Shown here piece after piece: positions 9,781 through 18,168 of a stretch of 64,000 nucleotides of DNA. Each line of letters opens with the position of its first letter. Position 1 is the first letter of the stretch. The translations under genes and the position numbers were made by a program. The DNA is from Clostridium lundense DSM 17049 (GTDB lineage: Bacteria; Bacillota; Clostridia; Clostridiales; Clostridiaceae), in NCBI RefSeq assembly GCF_000619945.1, contig NZ_JHVC01000020.1, positions 1 through 64,000 of the forward strand, given 5' to 3'. The notes under the pieces were generated by a model that saw only the letters and a program-made list of their open reading frames with translations, ran no database searches and was not told the origin of the DNA.

Positions 9781-10002
9781 TTATCAACATATGTGTGTAA
9801 TTAGATAATAACATTATTAACCTATGAATAAATATTGAATATTGGATAAAATATAATATGAAAATAGAAATATTCATAAAAAATAACAAGTTATACACAA
9901 AGTTATCAACAGTTGTTGATAACTTTGTAAATAAAATAAGTTATCAACAACCCTGTATTAATAATATCAGAACCTACAAGGGTATTCAAGAAGTTATCCA
10001 CA
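9781..10002. other. oriC: oriC, dnaA-rpmH half: DnaA-box cluster
   Basis: DnaA boxes of the TTATNNACA class occur at 9781-9789 (TTATCAACA), 9891-9899 (TTATACACA), 9903-9911 (TTATCAACA), 9914-9922 (TGTTGATAA, opposite strand), 9941-9949 (TTATCAACA) and 9994-10002 (TTATCCACA, perfect). The pair at 9903/9914 forms a back-to-back palindrome (AGTTATCAAC...GTTGATAACT) two bases apart. Together with the dnaA-dnaN half this gives the bipartite oriC typical of Firmicutes. No gene is present in 9643-10143. Confidence 0.88.
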
Positions 10003-10037
10003 AAAAATAATTAAAAATATTAACAAATGCCTTTTTC

Positions 10038-10066
10038 TTGACATTAAAGAGTGGTGAATATATAAT
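10038..10066 (+). promoter_or_regulatory. rpmH promoter (sigma-A type)
   Basis: Perfect TTGACA (10038-10043), 17-base spacer, perfect TATAAT (10061-10066), about 75 bases upstream of rpmH. Among the strongest consensus promoters in the window. Confidence 0.9.
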
Positions 10067-10143
10067 TTAATAGTAAATCTATAAGTAGGTAGTAAGATAA
10101 TTGCTATATAAAAATTAAATAGTGAGAAGGGGGTGTATTGTAG

Positions 10144-10278
10144 ATGTTTATGACATACCAACCAAAGAAGAGACAAAGAAAAAAAGAACATGGTTTTAGA
10201 AAGAGAATGAGTAGTTTATCCGGAAGAAACGTTCTAAAGAGAAGAAGACAAAAAGGTAGAAAGAGATTGACAGCATAA
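10144..10278 (+). CDS. rpmH: Ribosomal protein bL34
   Basis: 44-residue, highly basic protein of the large ribosomal subunit. MFMTYQPKKRQRKKEHGFRK and the C-terminal RNVLKRRRQKGRKRLTA are the classic L34 pattern. AGGGGGTG lies 8 bases before the ATG at 10144; the Met at codon 3 would give the shorter MTYQPKK form seen in some annotations. First gene of the rightward block that leaves oriC, next to rnpA as in nearly all bacteria. Confidence 0.97.
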   Translation: MFMTYQPKKRQRKKEHGFRKRMSSLSGRNVLKRRRQKGRKRLTA

Positions 10279-10312
10279 GGCCGCTATTTGTGGCCTTTTT
10301 CTGCAATTGCAG
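10277..10312 (+). terminator. Attenuator-like hairpins between rpmH and rnpA
   Basis: AAGGCC (10277-10282) pairs with GGCCTT (10292-10297) followed by five T, and the palindrome CTGCAATTGCAG (10301-10312) follows at once, immediately ahead of the rnpA ribosome binding site. The first arm overlaps the rpmH stop. A leaky terminator here would make L34 in excess over RNase P protein. Confidence 0.65.
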
Positions 10313-10330
10313 AAAAAAAGGAGTATAAGT

Positions 10331-10669
10331 ATGAAGAAATACAAATTGCGAAAAAATGCAGAGTTTAGGGTAGTATACAGAAAAGGTAGGTCTTTTTCTA
10401 ATAATTTGTTAGTACTATATACTTATAAAAATAATAGAAATGATTTTAATAGATTTGGAGTATCGGTTAGTAAAAAGGTAGGAAAGAGTGTAGTAAGAAG
10501 TAGGGTAAGAAGATTAATTAAAGAAAGTTACAGACTTAATGTCGATAATTTTAAAAAAGGATATGATTTAGTAGTTGTAGCAAGAACGTTTTCTAAAGAT
10601 AAAAGTTACAACCAAATAGAAAGTTCATTAATTAATTTATTTAAAAAGGCAGGCTTATATAATAATTGA
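10331..10669 (+). CDS. rnpA: Ribonuclease P protein component
   Basis: Protein cofactor of RNase P, which trims the 5' leader from pre-tRNA. 112 residues, basic. FRVVYRKGRSFSNNLLVLY and the conserved RNA-binding helix GKSVVRSRVRRLIKESYR are present. Start at ATG 10331 is set by AAAGGAG seven bases upstream; an in-frame TTG at 10307 lies in the preceding hairpin. Its stop overlaps the yidD start by 4 bases. Confidence 0.95.
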   Translation: MKKYKLRKNAEFRVVYRKGRSFSNNLLVLYTYKNNRNDFNRFGVSVSKKVGKSVVRSRVRRLIKESYRLNVDNFKKGYDLVVVARTFSKDKSYNQIESSLINLFKKAGLYNN

Positions 10670-10875
10670 AAAAAATTTTAATTGGTACAATTAAATTTTA
10701 TAGACAATATATATCACCTATTAAAAGACCTTGTTGTAGATTTTATCCAACATGTTCTCAATATGCAATAGATGCTATATCAAAATATGGTGTATTTAAG
10801 GGTGGGCTTATGGCCTTATGGAGAATTTTAAGATGTAATCCTTTTAACAAAGGGGGATATGACCCTGTTAAATAA
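10666..10875 (+). CDS. yidD: Membrane protein insertion efficiency factor YidD
   Basis: 69-residue protein of the YidD (DUF37) family, thought to aid YidC-dependent insertion of membrane proteins. The Cys-rich core RPCCRFYPTCSQYA, followed by FKGGLMALWRILRCNPF and GGYDPV, is diagnostic. It begins with TTG at 10666 inside the rnpA stop (TTGA overlap), which implies translational coupling. An amphipathic N-terminal helix (KKILIGTIKFYRQYI) is visible. Confidence 0.94.
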   Translation: MKKILIGTIKFYRQYISPIKRPCCRFYPTCSQYAIDAISKYGVFKGGLMALWRILRCNPFNKGGYDPVK

Positions 10876-10893
10876 AGTGTCTGGAGGTTAATG

Positions 10894-11562
10894 ATGAGTT
10901 ATCTTAACAATGCGTTAGTTCAATTTTTTGTTTATGTACATAAATTGGTAGCTAACTTAATAAATGATCCTAATTATTCATATGGATTAGCTATTATTTT
11001 TGTTACATTAATAATAAAAGTAATACTCTTACCACTTAATATAAAATCAATAAGATCAAGTATTAGAATGACAAGAATTCAACCTGAAGCAAAAAAGTTA
11101 CAAGATAAATATAAAAATGATCCTCAAAGAGCGCAGCAAGAAATGATGAAACTTTATAAGGAAAAAGGAGTAAGTCCTTTTGGAGGGTGCTTACCTTTAC
11201 TTATTCAGTGGCCAATATTATTAGCTCTTTATTATGTGTTTAATAATATAACAGGTATAAATGGGGTTACATTCTTATGGATAAAGGATTTAGCTAAACC
11301 AGACATTGTTCTTGCAGTACTTGCAGGTGCTACACAATATTATGCTGGGCTTATTATGAATCCTAGCGGTGGGAAAGATAATCCTCAGGGTAAGCAAGCA
11401 GCTGCCATGAATTTATATATGTCATTATTTATGATAGTAATAAGCTGGAAGCTAAAAGCTGCATTAGTACTATATTGGGTAGTAAGTAACTTAATTCAGA
11501 TGGGTCAAACAATTCTTACTAAAAAGCTTGAAGAAAAACACATGGCAGAAAATAATGCCTAG
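10894..11562 (+). CDS. yidC: Membrane protein insertase YidC
   Basis: YidC/Oxa1/Alb3 insertase, 222 residues from the second ATG; GGAGG is 6 bases before ATG 10894 and only 3 before ATG 10891. About five membrane segments are seen, with the cytoplasmic basic loop MTRIQPEAKKLQDKYKNDPQ between the first two and GGCLPLLIQWPILLALYYVF after it. There is no lipoprotein Cys near the N-terminus, unlike many Bacillus SpoIIIJ forms. Sits in the classic rpmH-rnpA-yidD-yidC-jag run. Confidence 0.95.
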   Translation: MSYLNNALVQFFVYVHKLVANLINDPNYSYGLAIIFVTLIIKVILLPLNIKSIRSSIRMTRIQPEAKKLQDKYKNDPQRAQQEMMKLYKEKGVSPFGGCLPLLIQWPILLALYYVFNNITGINGVTFLWIKDLAKPDIVLAVLAGATQYYAGLIMNPSGGKDNPQGKQAAAMNLYMSLFMIVISWKLKAALVLYWVVSNLIQMGQTILTKKLEEKHMAENNA

Positions 11563-11576
11563 GGGGTGCTTACGGT

Positions 11577-12203
11577 ATGAAGACAATAGATATGACGGGA
11601 AAAACAGTAGAGGATGCTGTTAGTAATGCGCTAAAAGAACTTAATGTATCTGAGGATAAAGTTGAGGTGCAAGTTCTTGATGAAGGTAGCAAAGGGCTAT
11701 TCAAACTAATTGGCGCACGACCTGCAAAGGTTAGAGTAACTGTAAAAAAAGATTATGTATATGAAGCTAAGAATTTTTTAAAAGAGATTTTAGAAACTAT
11801 GGGGATAAAAGCAGAAATAAGGGTAAAAGAAGAAGAAAATATTTTAAGAATTTCTATGACAGGCCCAGATATGGGAATACTTATAGGTTATAGGGGAGAA
11901 ACATTAGATTCACTGCAATATCTAATAAGTCTTGTAGTAAATAGAGACCACGAAGATGAATATAAAAGAGTAATATTAGATACAGAAAACTATAGACAAA
12001 AAAGGGAAGAAACTTTAAAAAGACTTGCTGTAAAAATAGCTACTAAAGCTAGAAGAACAGGAAAGACTATAAAATTAGAACCAATGAACCCATATGAAAG
12101 AAGGATAATTCATTCAGTTCTTCAGAACAGTCCCTATGTTGAAACCTATAGTGAAGGCGAAGAGCCATATAGAAGAGTAGTTGTAGACTTAAAGAAAGCC
12201 TGA
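11577..12203 (+). CDS. jag: RNA-binding protein KhpB (Jag/EloR)
   Basis: 208 residues with the three-part Jag layout: N-terminal Jag-N domain (KTIDMTGKTVEDAVSNAL, about 1-50), a type-II KH domain centred on GPDMGILIGYRGETLDSLQY (about 98-117), and a C-terminal R3H domain (MNPYERRIIHSVLQ). In Streptococcus and other Firmicutes it partners KhpA and influences cell elongation and division. Starts 14 bases after yidC; a terminator overlaps its stop. Confidence 0.94.
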   Translation: MKTIDMTGKTVEDAVSNALKELNVSEDKVEVQVLDEGSKGLFKLIGARPAKVRVTVKKDYVYEAKNFLKEILETMGIKAEIRVKEEENILRISMTGPDMGILIGYRGETLDSLQYLISLVVNRDHEDEYKRVILDTENYRQKREETLKRLAVKIATKARRTGKTIKLEPMNPYERRIIHSVLQNSPYVETYSEGEEPYRRVVVDLKKA

Positions 12204-12220
12204 TGATGGCTTTCTTTTTA
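12192..12220 (+). terminator. Terminator after jag
   Basis: AAGAAAGCC (12192-12200) pairs with GGCTTTCTT (12208-12216), 9 bp with a 7-base loop that holds the jag stop codon, followed by a T-run. It closes the rpmH-jag transcript before mnmE. Confidence 0.85.
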
Positions 12221-12261
12221 ACTTTATAGTAACAAAAAGCTGTAATAAGGAGTGTAATAAT

Positions 12262-13641
12262 ATGAAAGAATTTGATACTATAGCAGCGGTGTCAACGGTA
12301 TTAGGAGAAGGCGGAATTTCAATTATTAGAGTTTCAGGAAGCATGTGCATAAAGATAGTGGATAGCATTTTTAAAGCTAAAAATGGAAAGGCTTTAAGTG
12401 ATATTAAGCCTTATAGTATGAGATATGGTCATATTGTAGAAAGAGAAACTGGAGATATTTTAGATGAAGTTTTAGTAAGTTATATGAAGGGGCCAAGAAG
12501 TTTTACTGCAGAAGATACAGTAGAAATAAATTGTCATGGTGGAGTTACCCCTACGAAAAAAATATTGCAAGAAGTTATAAAAGCTGGAGCAAGGCTTGCA
12601 GAACCTGGAGAATTTACTAAAAGAGCCTTTTTAAATGGCAGAATTGATTTAAGTCAAGCGGAAGCAGTTATTGATATAATAAGAGCTAAGACTGATTTAT
12701 CAATGAAGTCAGCAGTTTTACAATCTGGAGGAAGAATTTCTAAGGAAATAAATTCTTTAAGGAATAAATTACTTCAAACTATAGCCCATATAGAAGCTAC
12801 TGTTGATTTTCCAGAAGAAGATTTAGAGGAGATCACAGGAAAACAAGTAGGCAAAGAATTGTTAGAAATAGATAAAGAGATTAGCAAGTTATTGGATACA
12901 GCAGATGAAGGAAAAATTCTTAGAGAAGGCTTAAATGTAGTTATTGTTGGTAAACCTAATGTTGGTAAATCATCATTATTAAATGCACTTCTTATGGAGA
13001 AAAGAGCGATAGTTACTGAAATTCCAGGAACTACAAGAGATGTTATAGAAGAATACATAAATTTAGATGGAGTACCAATAAAAATAGTTGATACAGCAGG
13101 AATAAGAGAAACACAAGATATTGTTGAGAAAATTGGTGTTGAAAAATCTAAAGAAAAAATTAATGAATCAGATTTAATCATTCTTATGCTAGATTCTAGT
13201 AAAGAATTGGATAATGAAGATTATGAAATAATTGATTATATAAAAGATAGAAAATATATAGTGCTTTTAAACAAAAAAGATTTAGATAGTAAAATAAATA
13301 AGGATTATTTACATGGATTAAATTCTAAATACGTAATAGAGACTTCTGCAAAGACAGGACAGGGCCTTGAGAGCCTGAAACAGTGCATAAAAGATTTATT
13401 TTTCAATGGAGAAGTAAAGTCTGGAGATGTTATAATAACTAATACAAGACATAAGGAAGCTTTAATTAGGGCAAAAGAAAGTTGCATATCAGCAATAAAT
13501 ACTTTAAATGATACTTTGGCTATAGATTTAGCATCTATAGATATTAGAAATGCATGGTTAAAACTTGGTGAGATAACCGGGGAAACATTAGAAGAAGATA
13601 TTATAGATAAAATATTCTCAGAATTTTGTTTAGGAAAGTAG
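12262..13641 (+). CDS. mnmE: tRNA modification GTPase MnmE
   Basis: With MnmG it makes the carboxymethylaminomethyl group on wobble U34 of certain tRNAs. 459 residues. The N-terminal folate-binding domain begins FDTIAAVSTVLGEGGISIIRVSG; the G domain has GKPNVGKSSL (about 231-240), DTAGIRET and NKKD; the C-terminus FCLGK keeps the catalytic Cys of the family's C(I/L)GK tail. mnmG follows after 10 bases. Confidence 0.97.
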   Translation: MKEFDTIAAVSTVLGEGGISIIRVSGSMCIKIVDSIFKAKNGKALSDIKPYSMRYGHIVERETGDILDEVLVSYMKGPRSFTAEDTVEINCHGGVTPTKKILQEVIKAGARLAEPGEFTKRAFLNGRIDLSQAEAVIDIIRAKTDLSMKSAVLQSGGRISKEINSLRNKLLQTIAHIEATVDFPEEDLEEITGKQVGKELLEIDKEISKLLDTADEGKILREGLNVVIVGKPNVGKSSLLNALLMEKRAIVTEIPGTTRDVIEEYINLDGVPIKIVDTAGIRETQDIVEKIGVEKSKEKINESDLIILMLDSSKELDNEDYEIIDYIKDRKYIVLLNKKDLDSKINKDYLHGLNSKYVIETSAKTGQGLESLKQCIKDLFFNGEVKSGDVIITNTRHKEALIRAKESCISAINTLNDTLAIDLASIDIRNAWLKLGEITGETLEEDIIDKIFSEFCLGK

Positions 13642-13651
13642 GGAGAAGCAT

Positions 13652-15535
13652 ATGAAATATTTCGCAGGAGATTATGATGTTGTTGTAGTTGGAGCAGGTC
13701 ATGCTGGTTGTGAGGCTGGACTCGCTGCTGCTAGAATTGGTTGTAAGGTTTTAGTTTGCACTATAAATCTAGATAGCGTTGCATTAATGCCATGTAATCC
13801 TAACATAGGTGGTACAGCTAAAGGTCATTTGGTAAGAGAAATAGATGCTTTAGGGGGAGAAATGGGTATAAATATAGACCACTCCTTTATACAATCTAGG
13901 ATGTTAAACACATCTAAGGGCCCTGCTGTACATTCACTTAGAGCACAGGCAGATAAAAGAAGATATTGCGAAAGAATGAAAGGTGTACTTGAAAGAGAAG
14001 AAAATTTAACATTAAAACAAATAGAAGTTATTTCAATAGATGCAGAAGATAATAAGATCAAGGGAGTACTAACCAAAAATGGAGCATATTATACTACAAA
14101 AACAGTTATATTAGCTACTGGAACTTACCTAAAGGGAAAAGTAATTATAGGAGATATAAGCTATAGTAGTGGTCCTAATGGATTATTTCCTGCAAATGAT
14201 TTATCTCAGTGTCTTTTAGATATGGGAATAAAATTAAGAAGATTTAAGACAGGAACACCAGCTAGAGTAAATGCAAAAACAGTGGATTTTTCAAGGATGA
14301 TTGAGCAAGCTGGAGATGAAAGAATAGTTCCATTTTCATTTATGAGTGATAAATTAGAAAAAGATCAAATTTCTTGTTATCTAACTTATACAAATGAAAC
14401 AACTCATGAGATTATAAGAAAGAATATACATAGATCACCTTTATATAATGGTTCCATAGAGGGAATTGGTCCAAGATATTGTCCATCAATAGAAGATAAA
14501 GTTATGAGATTTCCAGACAAAGAAAAACACCAAGTATTTATAGAACCAGAAGGAGAAAATACTAATGAATTATATGTTGGAGGAATGTCAAGTTCTTTGC
14601 CTGAAGATGTACAAATAGCTATGTATAGAACAGTGCCAGGACTTGAAAATGCAGAGTTTTTAAGAACTGCATATGCTATAGAATATGATTCTATAGATCC
14701 GCAGCAATTAAAGTTGTCTTTAGAATTTAAAGATATTGAAGGCTTATTTGGAGCAGGTCAAATTAATGGAAGTTCAGGATATGAAGAGGCTGGATCTCAA
14801 GGACTAATAGCAGGTATAAATGCAGCTATGAAAGTAAAAGAAAAACAACCTTTAATTTTAAATAGATCTGATGCATACATAGGTGTATTAATTGATGATT
14901 TAGTAACTAAGGGAACTAATGAGCCTTATAGAATGATGACATCACGTTCAGAGTATAGATTACTTTTAAGACAAGATAATGCTGATTTAAGACTTACAGA
15001 GATGGGATACTCTGTGGGGCTTGTGAATGAGGAAAGATATAAAAAATATTTAGTTAGAAAACAAAAAATAGAAGAAGAAATTGAAAGAATTAAAAATATT
15101 CAAGTAACAAATAAAAAGGAAGTTAATGAGTTTTTAGTATCTCTAAATTCTGTTGAACTTAGAAAACCTATTAGTTTATATGAGCTAATAAAGAGACCAG
15201 AACTTGATTATTTTAAGATACAAAATCTAGATATAGAAAGACCAGAATTGCCTTTTGATATACAAGAAGAAGTAAATACTATGGCTAAATATGAAGGATA
15301 TATACAGAAGCAGTTGGATCAAGTTCAGCAATATAGGAAATTTGAAAAAAGAATTATTCCAGAGAATATAGATTATAATAATGTACATGGATTAAGAAAA
15401 GAAGCTGTACAGAAATTAGATAAGATTAGACCAATGAATATAGGTCAGGCTTCTAGAATATCTGGAGTATCACCAGCAGATGTATCTGTTCTTCTAATTT
15501 ATTTGGAACATAAATTTAAAAAAGACAATGAATAA
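13652..15535 (+). CDS. mnmG: tRNA U34 carboxymethylaminomethyl synthesis enzyme MnmG
   Basis: FAD-binding partner of MnmE, 627 residues. The dinucleotide fold YDVVVVGAGHAGCEA is at 8-22, followed by MPCNPNIGGTAKGHLVREID and the conserved GPRYCPSIEDK. The C-terminal helical domain (from about 545) ends RISGVSPADVSVLL, the tRNA/MnmE-binding end. GGGAGA lies 7 bases before the ATG. Confidence 0.98.
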   Translation: MKYFAGDYDVVVVGAGHAGCEAGLAAARIGCKVLVCTINLDSVALMPCNPNIGGTAKGHLVREIDALGGEMGINIDHSFIQSRMLNTSKGPAVHSLRAQADKRRYCERMKGVLEREENLTLKQIEVISIDAEDNKIKGVLTKNGAYYTTKTVILATGTYLKGKVIIGDISYSSGPNGLFPANDLSQCLLDMGIKLRRFKTGTPARVNAKTVDFSRMIEQAGDERIVPFSFMSDKLEKDQISCYLTYTNETTHEIIRKNIHRSPLYNGSIEGIGPRYCPSIEDKVMRFPDKEKHQVFIEPEGENTNELYVGGMSSSLPEDVQIAMYRTVPGLENAEFLRTAYAIEYDSIDPQQLKLSLEFKDIEGLFGAGQINGSSGYEEAGSQGLIAGINAAMKVKEKQPLILNRSDAYIGVLIDDLVTKGTNEPYRMMTSRSEYRLLLRQDNADLRLTEMGYSVGLVNEERYKKYLVRKQKIEEEIERIKNIQVTNKKEVNEFLVSLNSVELRKPISLYELIKRPELDYFKIQNLDIERPELPFDIQEEVNTMAKYEGYIQKQLDQVQQYRKFEKRIIPENIDYNNVHGLRKEAVQKLDKIRPMNIGQASRISGVSPADVSVLLIYLEHKFKKDNE

Positions 15536-15564
15536 TTAATTTCATTAGTAAAAAAAGCATTAAT

Positions 15565-15596
15565 AAAATAAATGAATATATAAATTCATTTATTTT
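15565..15596 (+). terminator. AT-rich hairpin between mnmG and rsmG
   Basis: AAAATAAATGAAT (15565-15577) and ATTCATTTATTTT (15584-15596) form a 13-bp perfect stem with a 6-base loop that ends 7 bases before the rsmG GGAGG. Only two G-C pairs, so it may be a weak terminator or an RNA stability element. Confidence 0.4.
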
Positions 15597-15614
15597 ATAT
15601 ATTGGAGGTAAATT

Positions 15615-16334
15615 ATGCAATATTTCGATCTTTTAAGTTCTGCTTGTAAAGATATTGGCATGGATTTTGATGAAAAAATGTATAATAATTTTATCAAGTA
15701 TAAGGATTTGATAAAAGAGTGGAATGAAAAAATAAATCTTACTGCGATAACAGAAGATGAAGAGATTATTAAAAAGCATTTTATAGATAGTATAAAAATC
15801 TATAAGTTTTCACCTTTAAAAGAATGTAAAAAAATAATAGATATTGGCACTGGTGCTGGTTTTCCAGGAATACCAATAAGAATTGTGGATAGCAATAAGG
15901 AAATAATTCTTCTAGATTCTTTAAATAAAAGATTAAAATTTTTAGACGAAGTTATAAGTGAACTACAATTAAATAATATTAGTACTTTACATGGAAGAGC
16001 TGAAGATTTTTCAAAAAAAAGTGAGTATAGAGAAAAGTTTGATGCTGTTGTCTCAAGAGCTGTTGCTAATTTAGCAGTATTAAGTGAATTTTGTTTGCCT
16101 TATGTGAAAATAGGAGGATATTTTATTGCTATGAAAGGACCAGCTATAGATGAAGAGATTAAAGAAGGAGAAAAAGCTATAGGCCTATTGGGTGGAAAAG
16201 TTGAAGAAATTATAAAAGTGGAAATAGAAGAAAGTGATTTACAACATAATTTAGTAGTAATAAAGAAGGTAAATAATACTCCAGGAAAGTATCCTAGAAA
16301 GGCTGGAACTGCTGCTAAAAACCCAATCAAATAA
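15615..16334 (+). CDS. rsmG: 16S rRNA 7-methylguanosine methyltransferase RsmG
   Basis: SAM-dependent methyltransferase that makes m7G527 in 16S rRNA; loss gives low-level streptomycin resistance in several bacteria. 239 residues, with the SAM loop IIDIGTGAGFPGIPI (about 75-89) and VVSRAVANLAVLSEF. The C-terminal PGKYPRKAGTAAKNP tail is the usual end of the family. GGAGG precedes the ATG at 15615. Confidence 0.97.
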   Translation: MQYFDLLSSACKDIGMDFDEKMYNNFIKYKDLIKEWNEKINLTAITEDEEIIKKHFIDSIKIYKFSPLKECKKIIDIGTGAGFPGIPIRIVDSNKEIILLDSLNKRLKFLDEVISELQLNNISTLHGRAEDFSKKSEYREKFDAVVSRAVANLAVLSEFCLPYVKIGGYFIAMKGPAIDEEIKEGEKAIGLLGGKVEEIIKVEIEESDLQHNLVVIKKVNNTPGKYPRKAGTAAKNPIK

Positions 16335-16448
16335 TATTATTTATTATGTAGCAATTTGTCATAGAAATGTTATAGAATAAAAGAAGGATTTTGAATAAGT
16401 GTGGAGAATTTGTTTAGATAAAGGAAAACATAAGAGGGATGGTTAGCT

Positions 16449-17228
16449 ATGGAAGGAAATGTAAATTTTATTAATACCGAATTAATTTCTCCTAATGTAT
16501 ATCAACCAAGAAAAGTTTTCAATGAAGAAGCTATAGATGAACTAGCTAAATCAATAAAAAGTTATGGTATAATCCAACCCTTATCAGTAAGACGAATAGG
16601 AGAAAATAGATTTGAGCTCGTTGCTGGAGAAAGAAGATTAAGAGCTGCTAAAAAAATTGGATTAGAAGAAGTACCTGTTATTATTGTAGATGTAACTGAT
16701 AAAGAATCAGCGGCTATAGCATTATTAGAAAATATACAGAGAGAAGATTTAAATTTTTTAGAAGAGGCTGAAGCTTATTATAATTTAATAAAAGAGCATA
16801 ACTATACACAGGAACAATTAGCTGGACTTATAGGAAAAAAACAGTCTACTATAGCTAATAAAATAAGGCTTCTAAAACTTTATCCGGATATTAGGAAGTT
16901 ATTATTAGAGAATAATTTAACAGAAAGGCATGCTAGAGCATTATTAAAGTTACCTACAGAAGAGTTGCAAAAGAAAATATTAAAAGTAGTTATAAAAAAG
17001 TCTTTAAATGTAAAGAAAACAGAAGAACTAATTGAAAAAGAACTTATAAAAATTACAGAAAATAATCTAGCTAAGGATGGAAAAAAGAGAATCAAGGGGA
17101 TATTTAGTCCAAAGGTTTATATAAATACAGTAAAGCAAGTATTTGATAAGTATGGTGTAACAGCTCAATATACATCTAAAGAATTAGAAGATAAAATTCA
17201 AATTACTATCAATATCCCTAAAAAGTAA
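16449..17228 (+). CDS. noc: Nucleoid occlusion protein Noc (ParB paralogue)
   Basis: 259-residue ParB-family CTPase/DNA-binding protein. The N-terminal CTPase part has SPNVYQPRKVF and GERRLRAAK; the helix-turn-helix EQLAGLIGKKQSTIANKIRLL is central. In Bacillus, Noc binds its own palindromes and blocks FtsZ assembly over the nucleoid. It is called Noc rather than ParB because a second, better ParB follows ParA downstream and Noc regularly sits between rsmG and parA. No Noc-binding site of the Bacillus CCCGGG type was seen here. Confidence 0.88.
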   Translation: MEGNVNFINTELISPNVYQPRKVFNEEAIDELAKSIKSYGIIQPLSVRRIGENRFELVAGERRLRAAKKIGLEEVPVIIVDVTDKESAAIALLENIQREDLNFLEEAEAYYNLIKEHNYTQEQLAGLIGKKQSTIANKIRLLKLYPDIRKLLLENNLTERHARALLKLPTEELQKKILKVVIKKSLNVKKTEELIEKELIKITENNLAKDGKKRIKGIFSPKVYINTVKQVFDKYGVTAQYTSKELEDKIQITINIPKK

Positions 17229-17230
17229 AA

Positions 17231-17246
17231 TGTTCCACGTGAAACA
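17231..17246. promoter_or_regulatory. parS: parS centromere site 1
   Basis: TGTTCCACGTGAAACA, a match to the 16-bp parS consensus TGTTNCACGTGAAACA, located just after the noc stop and about 7 kb from oriC. ParB loads here and spreads. Confidence 0.97.
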
Positions 17247-17262
17247 TTTAAAGTTAATAGCT

Positions 17263-17307
17263 ATATAAAAATGGAGCTCATTAATCAATGGGCTTCTATT
17301 TTTATAT
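17263..17307 (+). terminator. Terminator after noc
   Basis: Long imperfect stem: ATATAAAAATGGAGCTCATT (17263-17282) against AATGGGCTTC...TTTTTATAT (17287-17307), with G-T pairs and one bulge and a T-run in the 3' arm. It separates noc from parA. Confidence 0.6.
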
Positions 17308-17397
17308 AATTTTCATAAAATACTTTTATTATTATTATAATGAATATATAATTAATATAGTAAGTTTATCATATATAAAAGATAGGTGGGGATACAT

Positions 17398-18162
17398 ATG
17401 AAGGTTATTTCTATTTTTAATCAAAAGGGTGGAGTAGGAAAGACAACTACAAATATTAATTTATGCTCTTATCTTTGTATGGAAGGATACAAAGTACTTT
17501 CAATAGATATAGATCCTCAGGGAAATACCACTAGTGGATTGGGTATTGATAAGAAAAAGTTGAATGGCTCAATATACGATGTACTAACTTCACATATGTC
17601 CATTAAAGATGTAATAATACAAAGCGAACTTATAAATAATTTTTATATAGCTCCATCCACAATGGAATTAGCAGGAGCGGAAGTTGAATTAATAGGAAGG
17701 GACAATAGAGAAAATATATTAAAGGAAAAAATCGGTTTAATTGGAGATGATTTTGATTTTATATTTATAGATTGCCCACCATCATTAGGTCTCTTAACTA
17801 TAAATGCTCTAGTTGCTTCGAATAGTGTACTAATACCTATTCAGTGTGAATTTTATGCTTTAGAAGGAGTAGGGCAACTGGTTAATACTATACAACTTGT
17901 AAAAAAATCCCTTAATAAACAATTAGAAATAGAAGGGGTTATAATGAGCATGTTTGATAGTAGAACAAACCTTTCAAATGAGGTAGTATCAGAAGTAAAA
18001 AAGTATTTCAAAAATAAAGTTTATGATAGCAATATTCCTAGAAATATTAGATTAGCTGAAGCACCAAGTTTTGGATTACCTATTCTTTTGTATGATGGAA
18101 AGTGTAAAGGAGCAGAATCCTATGAGAATTTAACTAAAGAATTTTTAAGGAGGCAAAAATAG
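17398..18162 (+). CDS. parA: Chromosome partitioning ATPase ParA (Soj)
   Basis: 254-residue deviant Walker ATPase that acts with ParB-parS in origin segregation and regulates DnaA. Deviant Walker A QKGGVGKTT is at 9-17, FIDCPPSLGLLTINAL is switch II, and DIDPQGNTTSGLG is typical. GGTGGGG precedes ATG 17398; an upstream in-frame GTG (17386) is part of that ribosome binding site. parB follows. Confidence 0.96.
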   Translation: MKVISIFNQKGGVGKTTTNINLCSYLCMEGYKVLSIDIDPQGNTTSGLGIDKKKLNGSIYDVLTSHMSIKDVIIQSELINNFYIAPSTMELAGAEVELIGRDNRENILKEKIGLIGDDFDFIFIDCPPSLGLLTINALVASNSVLIPIQCEFYALEGVGQLVNTIQLVKKSLNKQLEIEGVIMSMFDSRTNLSNEVVSEVKKYFKNKVYDSNIPRNIRLAEAPSFGLPILLYDGKCKGAESYENLTKEFLRRQK

Positions 18163-18168
18163 ATAAGA

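Noticed and set aside
9587..9898. 103-codon open frame on the minus strand through the dnaA promoter and oriC
   Set aside because: AT-rich composition, no family resemblance, and it overlaps DnaA boxes and the dnaA start.
9994..10191. 65-codon open frame opposite rpmH
   Set aside because: Overlaps the rpmH promoter and gene on the other strand; no ribosome binding site.
10307..10330. Longer rnpA start at TTG 10307
   Set aside because: It would read through the hairpin and the AAAGGAG site that clearly serves ATG 10331.
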